Of a stretch of 36,966 nucleotides of DNA, positions 7,318-15,420 are shown one piece after another (positions within the stretch are counted from its first letter, which is position 1; every line of letters begins with the position of its first letter). The notes beneath the pieces were generated by a model. That model worked only from the letters and a program-made list of their open reading frames with translations, did not search any database and had not been told where the DNA came from. A program made the translations under genes and the position numbers. The stretch is from Candidatus Coproplasma stercoripullorum. GTDB taxonomy: Bacteria; Bacillota; Clostridia; Christensenellales; Borkfalkiaceae. The stretch lies in contig DVHB01000044.1 in assembly GCA_018712405.1 (NCBI GenBank), forward strand, positions 1 to 36,966. The letters run 5' to 3'.

Positions 7318-8082
7318 TTATTCCGTATCTTCCGTGTCGAGCGGGTCGATGTGCTCGAAGATTATGTTGTCGGCCACGTTCATGGCGCGCTCTTCCTTCT
7401 CTTCGCTGTTCACCGTCCACGCGAGTACCTGCACGCCGCGCCGTTTCTTTTTTGCCACATATCTGTTGGGCAGGTAGTTTATGTCGTAAGATATAAAGTC
7501 GGCGTGCATTATGCGGTAGAATTTGAGCGTGCGCAGCATATAGTTCAGAAAACTGCGCTTCTTTTTTATAAGTTTATACGAGCTTAGGTATCCCACGGCG
7601 TATTCGTCTGTGTGCGACTTCAGATATTTGACCGCCAGCGGGTGGAAAGATTGCAGCGCCACCATGTCCTTGTAGGGGTAATCTTCAAGTTCGCGCAGCA
7701 GCTCGTCTGCCTGCGCTTCGTTGAACATGCGCCTGAACTTCAGTTCAATAAGCAGGGGCACCCGTCCGTCTACAAGTTTCAAAACTTCCGGCAAAAAGGG
7801 GATCTTCTGGCCGTCTTTAAGCGTGTATTCTTCCAGTTCTTCCGAGGTGAGCCTCTCGGCGACGCCCGGCTTGTCGGTCATTCTTGAAAGGTATGAGTCG
7901 TGTATCACGCACAGCTTGTTGTCCTTGGTGAGGTGCACGTCCAGCTCTATGCCGTAACCGCTTTCGATCGCCCGCCTGAAAGCCTCCATCGAGTTTTCGC
8001 ACACGCCTTCGCCGTGTAGCCCGCGGTGAGCTATGTGAAAGCTCATGAATTTATCACTCAGCTTCTTTCTTACGATTTCCAT
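7318..8082 (-). CDS. Glycerophosphodiester phosphodiesterase
   Basis: GDPD-family enzyme that cleaves glycerophosphodiesters to glycerol-3-phosphate and an alcohol. The TIM-barrel active-site motifs are present: AHRGLHGEG with the catalytic His and Arg, ENSMEAF, IELDVHLTKD carrying the metal-binding Glu and Asp, and VIHD with the second catalytic His. Further barrel strands appear as VPLLIELK and the C-terminal VLAWTVN. No signal peptide is seen, so the 254-aa protein acts in the cytoplasm, like UgpQ rather than secreted GlpQ. GGAAG lies upstream of the ATG. It is 101 bases downstream of a membrane-protein gene on the same strand and may share its transcript. Confidence 0.93.
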   Translation of the reverse strand: MEIVRKKLSDKFMSFHIAHRGLHGEGVCENSMEAFRRAIESGYGIELDVHLTKDNKLCVIHDSYLSRMTDKPGVAERLTSEELEEYTLKDGQKIPFLPEVLKLVDGRVPLLIELKFRRMFNEAQADELLRELEDYPYKDMVALQSFHPLAVKYLKSHTDEYAVGYLSSYKLIKKKRSFLNYMLRTLKFYRIMHADFISYDINYLPNRYVAKKKRRGVQVLAWTVNSEEKEERAMNVADNIIFEHIDPLDTEDTE

Positions 8083-8183
8083 GTCCGTACTTCCGTAATT
8101 TTTCGTGTGTATATGCGCTGAATATATTTGCAGTACAAAATTTTAACCTGCGTCGCAATGCGCAATTTTATTTTTAAAATAAT

Positions 8184-9617
8184 TTATCGTTCGTCGTCTG
8201 CAGCCGCATAGTCGTCGGCAACATAATCGTCTGCAGGATCGTCGAGACCGTCTGCAGGGTCATATATGCCGTCGGACTCCTCATATGCGGCGCGCTTTCC
8301 GAGCACCGCTCTGCGTAAGAGCAGAAACAGGCGGGACAGACTGTAAAATGCGAAGAAGATCGCCACATATGCCATGTAAAGGCCCAGTACATACAGTACG
8401 TTTATCTCATAGCCCCACATGGTTATGGTGACGACGGGCGGGACCTCGAACGGCAGGGGATTTATCTGCGTGAACGCGTAATTTGGCAGAATAATGTCGT
8501 CGCCCTCAAGCCCGAGGCTCATCGAATATCCCGTTACGGCGGCGCTCGCCGCACTCGCCGCCATTATCACGGCAAAGTAATAGACGAGCGGTATTATGCA
8601 GTCATTTATCCGGAATTTATATATGCCGAGCGCAGAGGGGAGTACGCATAACATGAACAAAAGAATATGCGTTACGCAGAAATAGAGTATGGAATAGCTG
8701 CAGAATATGCCGTAGTTCGACATACTGTCTTTGCCGAAGTATGCAAAGACCGACAGCGCCCCGCCTGCGTGCACGAAAAATGATATCGAATACAGCGTCC
8801 TCTTTTTCAAAAATACCGAGAGCGAAGAAACATAGACCCCTATATTACATATAAACAGCGGGACGCAAGCCAAAACAGTGTTATAAACATTGTAGCCGTC
8901 GCCCATCACCATGCTGTCTTTGCTGTGGTACTGCAGAAGCAGCGCGCCCGCCGCCGCACACAGCCAGCGGCATTGCTCCGCGCGCGGCTTATTCTTTAAA
9001 AAGAAGTAGCCGCCCAAAGTTGCGCCCGCAAGCACAGCGACAGCCAGAAAATGCCATACGGTGAAATTTTTAAACCGCAGGAAACTGTCCTGAGGAATGG
9101 TGTTTATGTCGAAAAAATTTTCAAATATGTTTAGCGGTACGGCTGCGGCCATCGCCGCGGCGAGGTATATAAAGCTGTCCGCACGTACTTTAAAGCCGTA
9201 AATCGCAAAGACAGCTGCGCAAGCGCCCAGCATGCATGTGCTTTCCGCGGCAAACAACGCTATGTGCGCCCACTTCGGCATGAACAGGTTGATGGAGTTG
9301 TATATTTCCTGTGCGGGCGTTTCGGCAACCTTGGTTATGTCGAAAAAATTTCCGATAGTGAGTGCGGATATAGCCACGGCGACCGGCATTATATATTTCG
9401 CGCAGTCGGCGCACCGTTTGTTGCAAAAGAAGAGCGCGCCTGCTATGAGCAACAGTCCCGCCTTTTTTATCCATTGCGCAAAGGCAAAAATTCCGAATTC
9501 GGATATTCTGTTGAATATGTAGTAGTCCGAAACTGTGAACGTCAGCGCGAGCGCGGCAACGAGCATTATTGCGGCAAACACCCGTCCGGCAGTTCGGGCT
9601 GCGTTGTGATTTATCAT
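8184..9617 (-). CDS. Polytopic membrane protein, about 12 TM segments, acidic C-terminal tail
   Basis: I do not recognise the family. The 477-aa product has about twelve hydrophobic segments spread from residue 14 to about 440, with short loops and several Cys residues. It ends in a tail of about 30 residues that is almost wholly Asp, Ala and Tyr (DPADGLDDPADDYVADDYAAADD), built from near repeats that also show at DNA level as repeated CTGCAG and GTCGTC. Such a tail could bind cations or a partner. The start is unusual: the ATG at 9617 has no ribosome binding site and lies nine bases from a perfect -10 box. An internal GTG at residue 13 is an alternative start. Transport is likely but the substrate is unknown. 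Confidence 0.75.
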   Translation of the reverse strand: MINHNAARTAGRVFAAIMLVAALALTFTVSDYYIFNRISEFGIFAFAQWIKKAGLLLIAGALFFCNKRCADCAKYIMPVAVAISALTIGNFFDITKVAETPAQEIYNSINLFMPKWAHIALFAAESTCMLGACAAVFAIYGFKVRADSFIYLAAAMAAAVPLNIFENFFDINTIPQDSFLRFKNFTVWHFLAVAVLAGATLGGYFFLKNKPRAEQCRWLCAAAGALLLQYHSKDSMVMGDGYNVYNTVLACVPLFICNIGVYVSSLSVFLKKRTLYSISFFVHAGGALSVFAYFGKDSMSNYGIFCSYSILYFCVTHILLFMLCVLPSALGIYKFRINDCIIPLVYYFAVIMAASAASAAVTGYSMSLGLEGDDIILPNYAFTQINPLPFEVPPVVTITMWGYEINVLYVLGLYMAYVAIFFAFYSLSRLFLLLRRAVLGKRAAYEESDGIYDPADGLDDPADDYVADDYAAADDER

Positions 9618-9626
9618 GATGCATTA

Positions 9627-9656
9627 ATTATAGTCCGTTGTCTGCCGTTTTGTCAA
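9627..9656 (-). promoter_or_regulatory. Near-consensus promoter placing the transcript start 3-4 nt before ATG
   Basis: Minus-strand TTGACA (9651-9656), 18-base spacer, TATAAT (9627-9632). Only nine bases separate the -10 box from the ATG at 9617, so the expected transcript start is near 9620. There is no room for a Shine-Dalgarno sequence. Confidence 0.75.
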
Positions 9657-9680
9657 CCTGTGCGGGACTGTAAAATTGTG

Positions 9681-9706
9681 ACGGCGCGGCATAAAAGCCG
9701 CGCCGT
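9681..9706 (-). terminator. GC-rich hairpin after the XRE gene
   Basis: ACGGCGCGGC (9681-9690), loop ATAAAA, GCCGCGCCGT (9697-9706). It lies between the XRE stop and the promoter of the next minus-strand gene. The following bases on the minus strand are only weakly T-rich. Confidence 0.6.
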
Positions 9707-9719
9707 TGCATATATTTTC

Positions 9720-10028
9720 TTATTTTTCTGTAAGGGCCTTTAAAAATTGCAGCAGTGCCTGCTGTTGGCCGTAACTCAACCGCAGGTAATATTTCAGCAG
9801 CAGATCTATGTCAGAGTCCTCCCGTTCATATAGGATCGAATTGCTTTTACCAAGCAGTTCGTCGGTAGATACGCCGAAGCAGTCGGCAAGTTTTATTACG
9901 GTAGAAATATCCGGCTCGCTTGCGCCGCTCTCCCAATTGCTGATGTTCCTTTGAACATTTCCGATTTTTTCTGCCAATTGCTTCTGTGTCAGGCCGGCTT
10001 CTTCGCGCAGTTCTCTTAATCTCATCAT
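9720..10028 (-). CDS. XRE-family (Cro/CI-type) helix-turn-helix repressor
   Basis: A 102-aa DNA-binding protein. The N-terminal HTH covers about residues 3-58: LRELREEAGLTQKQLAEKIG, then the recognition-helix region NVQRNISNWESGASEPDIST and the closing VIKLADCFGVSTDELLG. A short C-terminal part with Leu and Tyr (DLLLKYYLRLSYGQQQALLQFL) probably dimerises. I start at 10028 because AAAGGTGA sits at good spacing; the longer frame back to 10142 runs through the promoter region. The gene is divergent from a B-box-like membrane protein, and two AGTA-N7-TACT palindromes lie between them. It most likely represses that neighbour and perhaps itself. No phage genes surround it. Confidence 0.9.
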   Translation of the reverse strand: MMRLRELREEAGLTQKQLAEKIGNVQRNISNWESGASEPDISTVIKLADCFGVSTDELLGKSNSILYEREDSDIDLLLKYYLRLSYGQQQALLQFLKALTEK

Positions 10029-10072
10029 AGCTTCACCTTTACTAATTTTTACCAAAATAATTACTAAAAATG

Positions 10073-10101
10073 TTGACATAGTATAAAAATTACTGTATAC
10101 T
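10073..10101 (+). promoter_or_regulatory. Consensus promoter of the B-box membrane protein gene, with overlapping minus promoter
   Basis: Plus strand: TTGACA (10073-10078), 17 bases, TATACT (10096-10101). Minus strand: TTGATA (10101-10106), 17 bases, TACTAT (10078-10083), pointing to the XRE gene. The two promoters lie face to face on the same DNA, so one bound repressor could control both. Confidence 0.78.
10080..10094. promoter_or_regulatory. Candidate XRE operator 1 (AGTA-N7-TACT)
   Basis: AGTA (10080-10083), seven A/T bases, TACT (10091-10094). It fills the spacer of the plus-strand promoter and overlaps the -10 of the minus-strand promoter. Confidence 0.6.
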
Positions 10102-10112
10102 ATCAATTGTGA

Positions 10113-10127
10113 AGTAAAAAAATTACT
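10113..10127. promoter_or_regulatory. Candidate XRE operator 2 (AGTA-N7-TACT)
   Basis: The same palindrome as operator 1, extended here to AAGTAA-N5-TTACTT (10112-10128). It starts 33 bp from operator 1, about three helical turns, and lies just past the expected plus-strand transcript start. Confidence 0.6.
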
Positions 10128-10178
10128 TAAAACTAAAATCAAGGCTTAACAGCCCAAAGAACAAAGGAGGAAGGTTTT

Positions 10179-10730
10179 ATGGTGTGTGTAAATCATCGCG
10201 ACAGGGAAGCTGTTGCGCAATGCAGCGAGTGCGGGGCATATATATGTGCTGAATGCGCGCAAAAGTCGGAGCCTTTAAAGAGCGTGTGCGGTACGCTTTG
10301 TCCGAGTTGTTATCGCGATAAAATAACGCAGACGCGCGATTACTATTCGGGGCAGCGCAAAAAAAAGCTCGCTTCGGCAATAGTAAGTCTTATATGTTAT
10401 GTTTCAGGCTGGATATTCGCGGCAGCAATTCCGGGCATGGTATTTACGGTTATAGGCATTGTGCTCATGGGCATATATCCTGCAATCGCATGGTTCAGGT
10501 TTGCGGGTAAATCAATTGACGATTATGATGCCAAACACGGCGCAACTTATGTTGTAACAGATAGCGGCGTGCACAGGGACAGAGCCGTATGGCTGAGGGT
10601 GGTATTTTTCTTTGCGGGACTTATATTCGGCATATTTATTACGCCGATCAATATAATACGCTGGTTTATAAGCGCGGCAAAGAATAAAAAAACTGCAAAA
10701 ATGTACGAAGCTGAACTTGCTTCGCTTTAA
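10179..10730 (+). CDS. B-box-type zinc-finger membrane protein
   Basis: A 183-aa protein whose first 45 residues hold a B-box-like zinc-binding pattern: CVNHRDREAVAQC, SECGAYICAEC, CGTLCPSC. After a basic linker (GQRKKKLAS) come two to three hydrophobic segments (about residues 68-110). A charged loop with YDAKHG follows, then two more membrane segments (about 137-165) and a basic tail. The zinc domain should face the cytoplasm by the positive-inside rule. Such proteins are common in Firmicutes, but I know no proven function. AGGAGG precedes the ATG. The gene is divergent from an XRE repressor and sits behind a consensus promoter carrying two likely operators, so it is probably its regulated target. 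Confidence 0.82.
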   Translation: MVCVNHRDREAVAQCSECGAYICAECAQKSEPLKSVCGTLCPSCYRDKITQTRDYYSGQRKKKLASAIVSLICYVSGWIFAAAIPGMVFTVIGIVLMGIYPAIAWFRFAGKSIDDYDAKHGATYVVTDSGVHRDRAVWLRVVFFFAGLIFGIFITPINIIRWFISAAKNKKTAKMYEAELASL

Positions 10731-10744
10731 TTGAATAATATGTG

Positions 10745-10781
10745 CGGCGCCTTTCTCTGATTTAACGCGGGGGAGGCGCCG
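10745..10781 (+). terminator. Hairpin after the B-box gene
   Basis: CGGCGCC (10745-10751) pairs with GGCGCCG (10775-10781); the inner bases can add weaker pairs. It is followed by ATTTATTGTT. A long loop makes it a modest terminator candidate. Confidence 0.4.
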
Positions 10782-10832
10782 ATTTATTGTTCCGGCAAAA
10801 ATCTTGCGTTGAGGGGCGATGAAAATTACCCC

Positions 10833-10861
10833 TTGCCAAATTCGGCGTTTGGTTATATAAT
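10833..10861 (+). promoter_or_regulatory. Promoter of the GH43 gene
   Basis: TTGCCA (10833-10838), 17-base spacer, TATAAT (10856-10861). The expected transcript start is near 10868. Confidence 0.78.
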
Positions 10862-10865
10862 GTAT

Positions 10866-10902
10866 GCGTGGCGGCGCCATGCGCACACGCGGCGCGCCAC
10901 GC
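10866..10902 (+). promoter_or_regulatory. Hairpin at the 5' end of the GH43 message
   Basis: GCGTGGCG (10866-10873) pairs perfectly with CGCCACGC (10895-10902). It would form at the extreme 5' end of the transcript and stops four bases before AAAGGAG, so it may stabilise the message or present the ribosome site. Confidence 0.5.
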
Positions 10903-10916
10903 TCAAAGGAGCATTT

Positions 10917-12341
10917 ATGAAGCAGGCGTTCAATCCTTTTTTACCCCTTGGCGAATACATACCCGACGGCGAGCCGCACGTCTTTGGCGACAGAGTATAT
11001 CTCTTCGGCAGTCACGACAGGGCCGGCGGCACATCTTTCTGCATAAACGATTACGTCTGCTGGTCGGCGCCCGCGGACGATTTAAAGAGCTGGCGGTATG
11101 AGGGCGTCATCTACCGCCGCGGACAGGATCCGCTCAATTCTGACGGCTCGCACGCTTTGTTCGCGCCCGACGTCTGCCGCGGACCCGACGGGCGCTATTA
11201 TCTTTATTACGCGCTCGACTTCGTGAGCGTGATCTCCGTCGCCGTATGCGATACTCCCGCGGGTGAGTACAAATTTTACGGCCATGTGCACTTTAAAGAC
11301 GGGCATGTGCTTTCTTCGCGCGCGGGCGAGCCGTACGCCTTCGACCCAGGCGTGCTGTGTGAAGGGGAAAACGTGTATCTTTATATGGGTTACTGTCCCT
11401 ATCCTCCCAGGCATCTTATGGAGGTTCCGAAAACATATACGCATGCATGGGTATATAAACTTGCGCCCGACATGCTCACGATAGAGGGCGAGGGCAGGCC
11501 CGTGGCGCCCTCCTGCTCAAATTCGGCGGGTACGGGTTTCGAGGGGCACGAGTTCTTCGAGGCCTCGTCGATAAGAAAGGCGGAGGGGAGATATTATTTC
11601 ATCTGGTCGTCCTACTACGGGCACGAACTGTGCTACGCCATATCGGAAAGCCCCGAAGGACCCTTTGAATTCGGCGGTACGATAATTTCCAACGGCGATA
11701 TAGGCATGGGCGGAATAACCGACGAAAATGACTGCAACAACTATATCGGCAACAACCACGGTTCTATCGAAAAGATAGGGGGCAGGTGGTATGTTTTCTG
11801 GCACCGCCACACCAACGGCACGTCGTTTTCCCGTCAGGCGTGCGCCGAGGAGATAAAAATCATGCCCGACGGCGCCATTCCTCAGGTCGAGATGACGAGC
11901 TGCGGTTTAAACGGCGGGCCGCTTTACGGCATCGGAGAATATCCCGCGGCCATAGCCTGCAATTTAAAGAGCGGCGTCGGCACGCGCAGGGGCGATATCC
12001 CTCACGGCGGCGCTCACCCTTATATCACGCAGGACGGGGAGGACGGCGACAGTTCCGCCGTGCAGTATATCGCAAACTTAAAAGAAGGCGCCCTGTGCGG
12101 TTTCAAGTATTTTAATGGCGCGGGCGCAGATAAAATAAGCGTCGTTATCCGCGGCACGGCAAGAGGATATTTTGTCGTGAGCGACGGGAATAAAGACATT
12201 GCAAAGATAGGGCTTACCCCTTCGGCAGAATGGAAAAAGTTCTGTGCGCCACTTGCCGCAAGGGAGGGGATTTTTCCGCTGTATTTCACCTTCCGCGGAG
12301 AGGGGTACGCCGATTTTCTCTCGTTTGAGCTGCAGCGATAG
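10917..12341 (+). CDS. Glycoside hydrolase family 43 protein (arabinan/xylan-active type)
   Basis: GH43 enzymes remove arabinose or xylose from plant polysaccharides. The 474-aa product has the five-bladed propeller features: an N-terminal LGEYIPDGEPHVFGDRVYLF with the likely base Asp, then ALFAPDVCRGPDGRYYLYY, a middle FDPGVLCEGENVYLY, and FFEASSIRKAEGRYYFIW with the likely acid Glu. The last 110 residues look like a beta-sandwich carbohydrate-binding module of the CBM6 kind. No signal peptide is present, so it probably acts inside the cell on imported oligosaccharides. No transporter gene is adjacent. ATG at 10917 follows AAAGGAG; the longer frame from 10809 runs through the promoter. Exact substrate is undetermined. 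Confidence 0.88.
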   Translation: MKQAFNPFLPLGEYIPDGEPHVFGDRVYLFGSHDRAGGTSFCINDYVCWSAPADDLKSWRYEGVIYRRGQDPLNSDGSHALFAPDVCRGPDGRYYLYYALDFVSVISVAVCDTPAGEYKFYGHVHFKDGHVLSSRAGEPYAFDPGVLCEGENVYLYMGYCPYPPRHLMEVPKTYTHAWVYKLAPDMLTIEGEGRPVAPSCSNSAGTGFEGHEFFEASSIRKAEGRYYFIWSSYYGHELCYAISESPEGPFEFGGTIISNGDIGMGGITDENDCNNYIGNNHGSIEKIGGRWYVFWHRHTNGTSFSRQACAEEIKIMPDGAIPQVEMTSCGLNGGPLYGIGEYPAAIACNLKSGVGTRRGDIPHGGAHPYITQDGEDGDSSAVQYIANLKEGALCGFKYFNGAGADKISVVIRGTARGYFVVSDGNKDIAKIGLTPSAEWKKFCAPLAAREGIFPLYFTFRGEGYADFLSFELQR

Positions 12342-12369
12342 CGGCGCAAAAATAAAAACGCGCCTTTTG

Positions 12370-12398
12370 TTGCATTTACGGGCGCAATAAGTTATAAT
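12370..12398 (+). promoter_or_regulatory. Promoter of degV
   Basis: TTGCAT (12370-12375), 17-base spacer, TATAAT (12393-12398). The expected transcript start is near 12405. Confidence 0.72.
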
Positions 12399-12405
12399 AT
12401 AGAAG

Positions 12406-12435
12406 GCCGATTGCATCAGTGAGCCTGATTTCGGC
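12406..12435 (+). promoter_or_regulatory. Hairpin at the 5' end of the degV message
   Basis: GCCGA (12406-12410) pairs with TCGGC (12431-12435), and inside it ATCAG (12415-12419) with CTGAT (12425-12429). AAAAAAGTTTTTT follows. It begins at the predicted first transcribed bases, about 60 nt before the coding region. Confidence 0.5.
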
Positions 12436-12494
12436 AAAAAAGTTTTTTATTTGGAGTGTGGCGGTTTAAGCCGTCAAAATTTATCGGAAGTTTT

Positions 12495-13391
12495 ATGCAA
12501 AAATTTATTCTATCTACAGATTCGACTTGCGACCTGTATGCCGGTTTCATTAAGGAAAACGACATAAAGTTCGTCAGCCTTACATACACGGTAGAGGATA
12601 AGGCCGGGAACATAACCGACGGGCTGGACGCCTTCACCGACTATTCGCAGTATGTGGATTTTTACAACATGTTGCGCAATGGCAGTCTTTCGCGCACCTC
12701 GATGCTCAACTATGAAAGCCATATGGCGCATTTCACGGCGCTTGCCAAAGAGGGCGCGGAGGATGTGGTGCACTTCACCATATCAAGCGGGCTTTCGCCT
12801 ACGGTGACCGTCGCGGAAAAGGCGGCCGCCGAAGTGAAAAAGAGTTACCCTGAGTTCAATGTGTATGCTATAGATTCGCTCTCGGCGACTATCGGCCAGG
12901 GCGCGCTCGTCCGTGCCGCGCTGCGCATGCGGAACGAGGGAAAGACCGCCGCTGAGACGGCAGAGTATGTAAAGGCGTTGCGCTTTAAAATTCAATACAT
13001 GATCGCCGCAAACGATTTAAATTATTTAAGGAGGGGCGGCAGGGTGTCGTCGGTGGCTGCGGTCGCGGGCACCATGCTGGGAATAAAGCCCATACTCACC
13101 TTCTCGCGCGAGGGCAAGCTGGTAATCGCGGACAAGGTGCGCGGAATGAAGCGCGCTTTTGCGCTGGCGCTTGAAAAGATGGAAAAATACCCTCCGTCAG
13201 ACGAGCACGGCTTCTTCTGGATAGTCCATACCGACGCGGAGGAGGATGCGCACAAACTTGCCGACATGGTGGAGGAAAAGTATGGCAGGCGTCCCGATAT
13301 CAGCATAATGGGGCCCGTGATAGGTTCTCATGTCGGCCCGGGAGCCGTGGCCATAATCTGGAAGTCAGACATCGAAAGAAACGATGGATAA
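12495..13391 (+). CDS. DegV-family fatty-acid-binding protein
   Basis: A 298-aa DegV protein. Family members bind a long-chain fatty acid; the FakB subset hands it to FakA kinase for phospholipid synthesis. The N-terminal ILSTDSTCDL, the Ser/Thr-rich SRTSMLNYESH, the TISSGLSPTVTVAEKA segment and the C-terminal GPVIGSHVGPGAVAIIW are all characteristic. The GSHVGPGA loop helps close the lipid pocket. No fakA gene is adjacent, so a FakB role is inference. ATG at 12495 follows GGAAG; the upstream in-frame ATG at 12456 has no site and adds residues outside the family. It has its own promoter and a hairpin-bearing leader. Confidence 0.93.
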   Translation: MQKFILSTDSTCDLYAGFIKENDIKFVSLTYTVEDKAGNITDGLDAFTDYSQYVDFYNMLRNGSLSRTSMLNYESHMAHFTALAKEGAEDVVHFTISSGLSPTVTVAEKAAAEVKKSYPEFNVYAIDSLSATIGQGALVRAALRMRNEGKTAAETAEYVKALRFKIQYMIAANDLNYLRRGGRVSSVAAVAGTMLGIKPILTFSREGKLVIADKVRGMKRAFALALEKMEKYPPSDEHGFFWIVHTDAEEDAHKLADMVEEKYGRRPDISIMGPVIGSHVGPGAVAIIWKSDIERNDG

Positions 13392-13410
13392 TGAGGTTAA
13401 AATAAATAGG

Positions 13411-13437
13411 GCCGCCGCGCAAGTTTTGCGCGGCGGC
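13411..13437. terminator. Bidirectional terminator between degV and apgM
   Basis: GCCGCCGCGCAA (13411-13422), loop GTT, TTGCGCGGCGGC (13426-13437), perfectly paired. T-rich sequence follows on the plus strand, so it best serves degV. Confidence 0.8.
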
Positions 13438-13455
13438 TTAAATTGTATCTATTAT

Positions 13456-14673
13456 TTATTTTATTTTCAGCATCCTGTCCAAAAGGGTGTATCCCCTTTC
13501 AAAGAACACTCCCGTATTCTTTGCCTCGGCCTCGGTGTAGCGCTTTGCTCCGTTGCCCAGATCTTTTACGTTGGTGTATAAAAGGTAGGGCACGGGGTCG
13601 GCAACGTGCGTCTTTATCGCGCAGGGAGTGGGGTGGTCGGGGCAGATAAGCATGCAATAGTCTTCGCCCGCCGCCTCAAGTCTCTCTTTGAGCGTCTTTA
13701 CCACGAGCCCGTCGATCTGCTCGATAGAGAATATTTTGTGTTCGACGTCGCCGTGATGGCCGCACTCGTCGGGTCCCTCCATGTGTATGTACACATAGTC
13801 CAGCCCGCCGTCCGTAAGTTCGCGCGCGGCGGCCTCGGCTTTTCCCGGAAAGTTGGTGTCGTAATTGCCCGTCGCGCCCTCCACGGGTATGAACTTCATG
13901 TCGGCGAGCAATGCTATGCCCTTTACGAGGTCGACGGCCGATATAACGCCTCCCTTCAGGCCCGTCTTTGCGGTAAAATTCTCAAGCGCCGGCTTTGTGC
14001 CCTCGCCCCACAGCCAAAGGCTGTTTGCGGGGTTTTTGCCCGCGGCCATGCGCGCCCTGTTTATCGGGTGGTCTTTCAAAAGCCCGTAGCTTTTCTTCAT
14101 CAGCGCAAGATAGCGCTCCGCGCACGATCCCTTAGGCAGGTATTCCGTTATCTTTCTGTCTGAAATGTCGTGCGGAGGGGTGAGCGTATGTCCGGTTTTG
14201 CCGTTTTCCGCCACAAGGCAATGGCGGTAGGATACTCCGGGATATAGCGTAAGGCCGTCGCCGTCGAGCTCCTTTTTAAGGTAATTTATAAGCTCTTTCG
14301 CCTCTTCCGTCGTTATCTCGCCGGCCGAATAGTCGGCCATGGCCATGTCCTCGTAGCTGCCTCCGCCCGCAAGGGTCACAAGGTTGGCGCGCAGAGTAAC
14401 GTCGGTGTCTCTTAAGTTTATGCCCATGGCCACCGCCTCCAAAGGGGAGCGGCCCGTGTAGTACTTAGCGGGGTCGAAGCCCATTACCGACATGTTCGCC
14501 ACGTCGCTGCCGGGCGCAAAGCCTTTTGGAACGGTGCGGAACAGTCCTAACTCTGCGTGCGGCGCAAGTTTATCCATATTGGGCGTATTTGCATATTCAA
14601 GGCAGGTCTTGCCGCCCAGTTTTTCAATGGGCCAGTCGGCCATGCCGTCGCCCAGAACTACTACATACTTCAT
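13456..14673 (-). CDS. apgM: Cofactor-independent phosphoglycerate mutase, archaeal type (ApgM)
   Basis: A 405-aa alkaline-phosphatase-superfamily enzyme that interconverts 3- and 2-phosphoglycerate in glycolysis using metal ions. Landmarks are VVVLGDGMADWP at the N-terminus (first metal Asp), the catalytic-Ser region APGSDVANMSVMG, and the C-terminal metal sites HMEGPDECGHHGDVEHK and CPDHPTPC. Related sequences in some Clostridia are annotated as an alternative homoserine kinase, which cannot be ruled out by sequence alone. AAAGGT precedes the ATG. It follows udg on the minus strand's opposite side, with an AT-only spacer of about 75 bases between, and could be read through from the mtnN-luxS-udg operon. 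Confidence 0.9.
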   Translation of the reverse strand: MKYVVVLGDGMADWPIEKLGGKTCLEYANTPNMDKLAPHAELGLFRTVPKGFAPGSDVANMSVMGFDPAKYYTGRSPLEAVAMGINLRDTDVTLRANLVTLAGGGSYEDMAMADYSAGEITTEEAKELINYLKKELDGDGLTLYPGVSYRHCLVAENGKTGHTLTPPHDISDRKITEYLPKGSCAERYLALMKKSYGLLKDHPINRARMAAGKNPANSLWLWGEGTKPALENFTAKTGLKGGVISAVDLVKGIALLADMKFIPVEGATGNYDTNFPGKAEAAARELTDGGLDYVYIHMEGPDECGHHGDVEHKIFSIEQIDGLVVKTLKERLEAAGEDYCMLICPDHPTPCAIKTHVADPVPYLLYTNVKDLGNGAKRYTEAEAKNTGVFFERGYTLLDRMLKIK

Positions 14674-14748
14674 TAATTTTTACCTTTAATATATTAATAT
14701 AATTAACAGAATAATTAATTTTTATCTGATTAATTTTATTTTCAACTT

Positions 14749-15420
14749 TTATTTATTTAAATTCCAGTCCACGGGCGTCTTGCCGTGAGAGATGAGGTAG
14801 TCGTTGCACTTTGAAAAGGGGCGGCTGCCGAAAAATCCGTTGTATGCCGAAAGGGGGGAGGGGTGCGCGCTCTCCAATATCAGGTGGCGGTTTCTGTCTA
14901 TCAGCCCGCGCTTGGAGCGGGCGTTTCCGCCCCATAAAATGAACACCGTGTGCTCGGTCTCTTCAGAGATGAGCTCTATCACGCTGTCGGTAAACCACGC
15001 CCAGCCGCAGTTTGCGTGCGAGTTGGCGCGGTGCTCGCGCACGGTGAGGGTGGTGTTCAAAAGCAGCACGCCCTCGTTTGCCCATTTTGTAAGGTCGCCG
15101 CAGTTTGGCTCTCTTATCCCCAGATCGCTCTCTATCTCCTTGTAGATATTTTTGAGCGACGGGGGGAGCGGTACGCCCGGTTTTACCGAAAAGCACAGCC
15201 CGTGCGCCTGCCCCGGCTCGTGGTAGGGGTCCTGCCCCAGAATCACAACTTTCAGCTTATCCAGAGGCGTAAAGCGGAAGCAGTTATATAAGTCGTACAT
15301 GTCGGGGTAGACTATGTAGTGGCTGTATTCGTATATCAGAAATTCGCGTATCTTTTTATAACGCCCGTCGTCGAACAGCGGCTTCAGCGCCTCGTCCCAG
15401 CCGCCGCCAAGGGGCTTCAC
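14749..15420 (-). CDS. ung: Uracil-DNA glycosylase (family 1)
   Basis: Removes uracil from DNA to start base-excision repair. Family-1 motifs are complete: GQDPYHEPGQAHGLCFSV with the catalytic Asp, LLLNTTLTVREHRANSH, FILWGGNARSK, and ESAHPSPLSAYNGFFGSRPFS with the catalytic His and the DNA-intercalating loop. I start at a GTG at 15420: it overlaps the luxS stop as GTGA, and GGAG lies five bases upstream. This gives 223 aa, the usual length. An ATG at 15453 lies inside luxS and adds eleven residues unlike the family. The four-base overlap suggests translational coupling with luxS. Confidence 0.93.
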   Translation of the reverse strand: MKPLGGGWDEALKPLFDDGRYKKIREFLIYEYSHYIVYPDMYDLYNCFRFTPLDKLKVVILGQDPYHEPGQAHGLCFSVKPGVPLPPSLKNIYKEIESDLGIREPNCGDLTKWANEGVLLLNTTLTVREHRANSHANCGWAWFTDSVIELISEETEHTVFILWGGNARSKRGLIDRNRHLILESAHPSPLSAYNGFFGSRPFSKCNDYLISHGKTPVDWNLNK

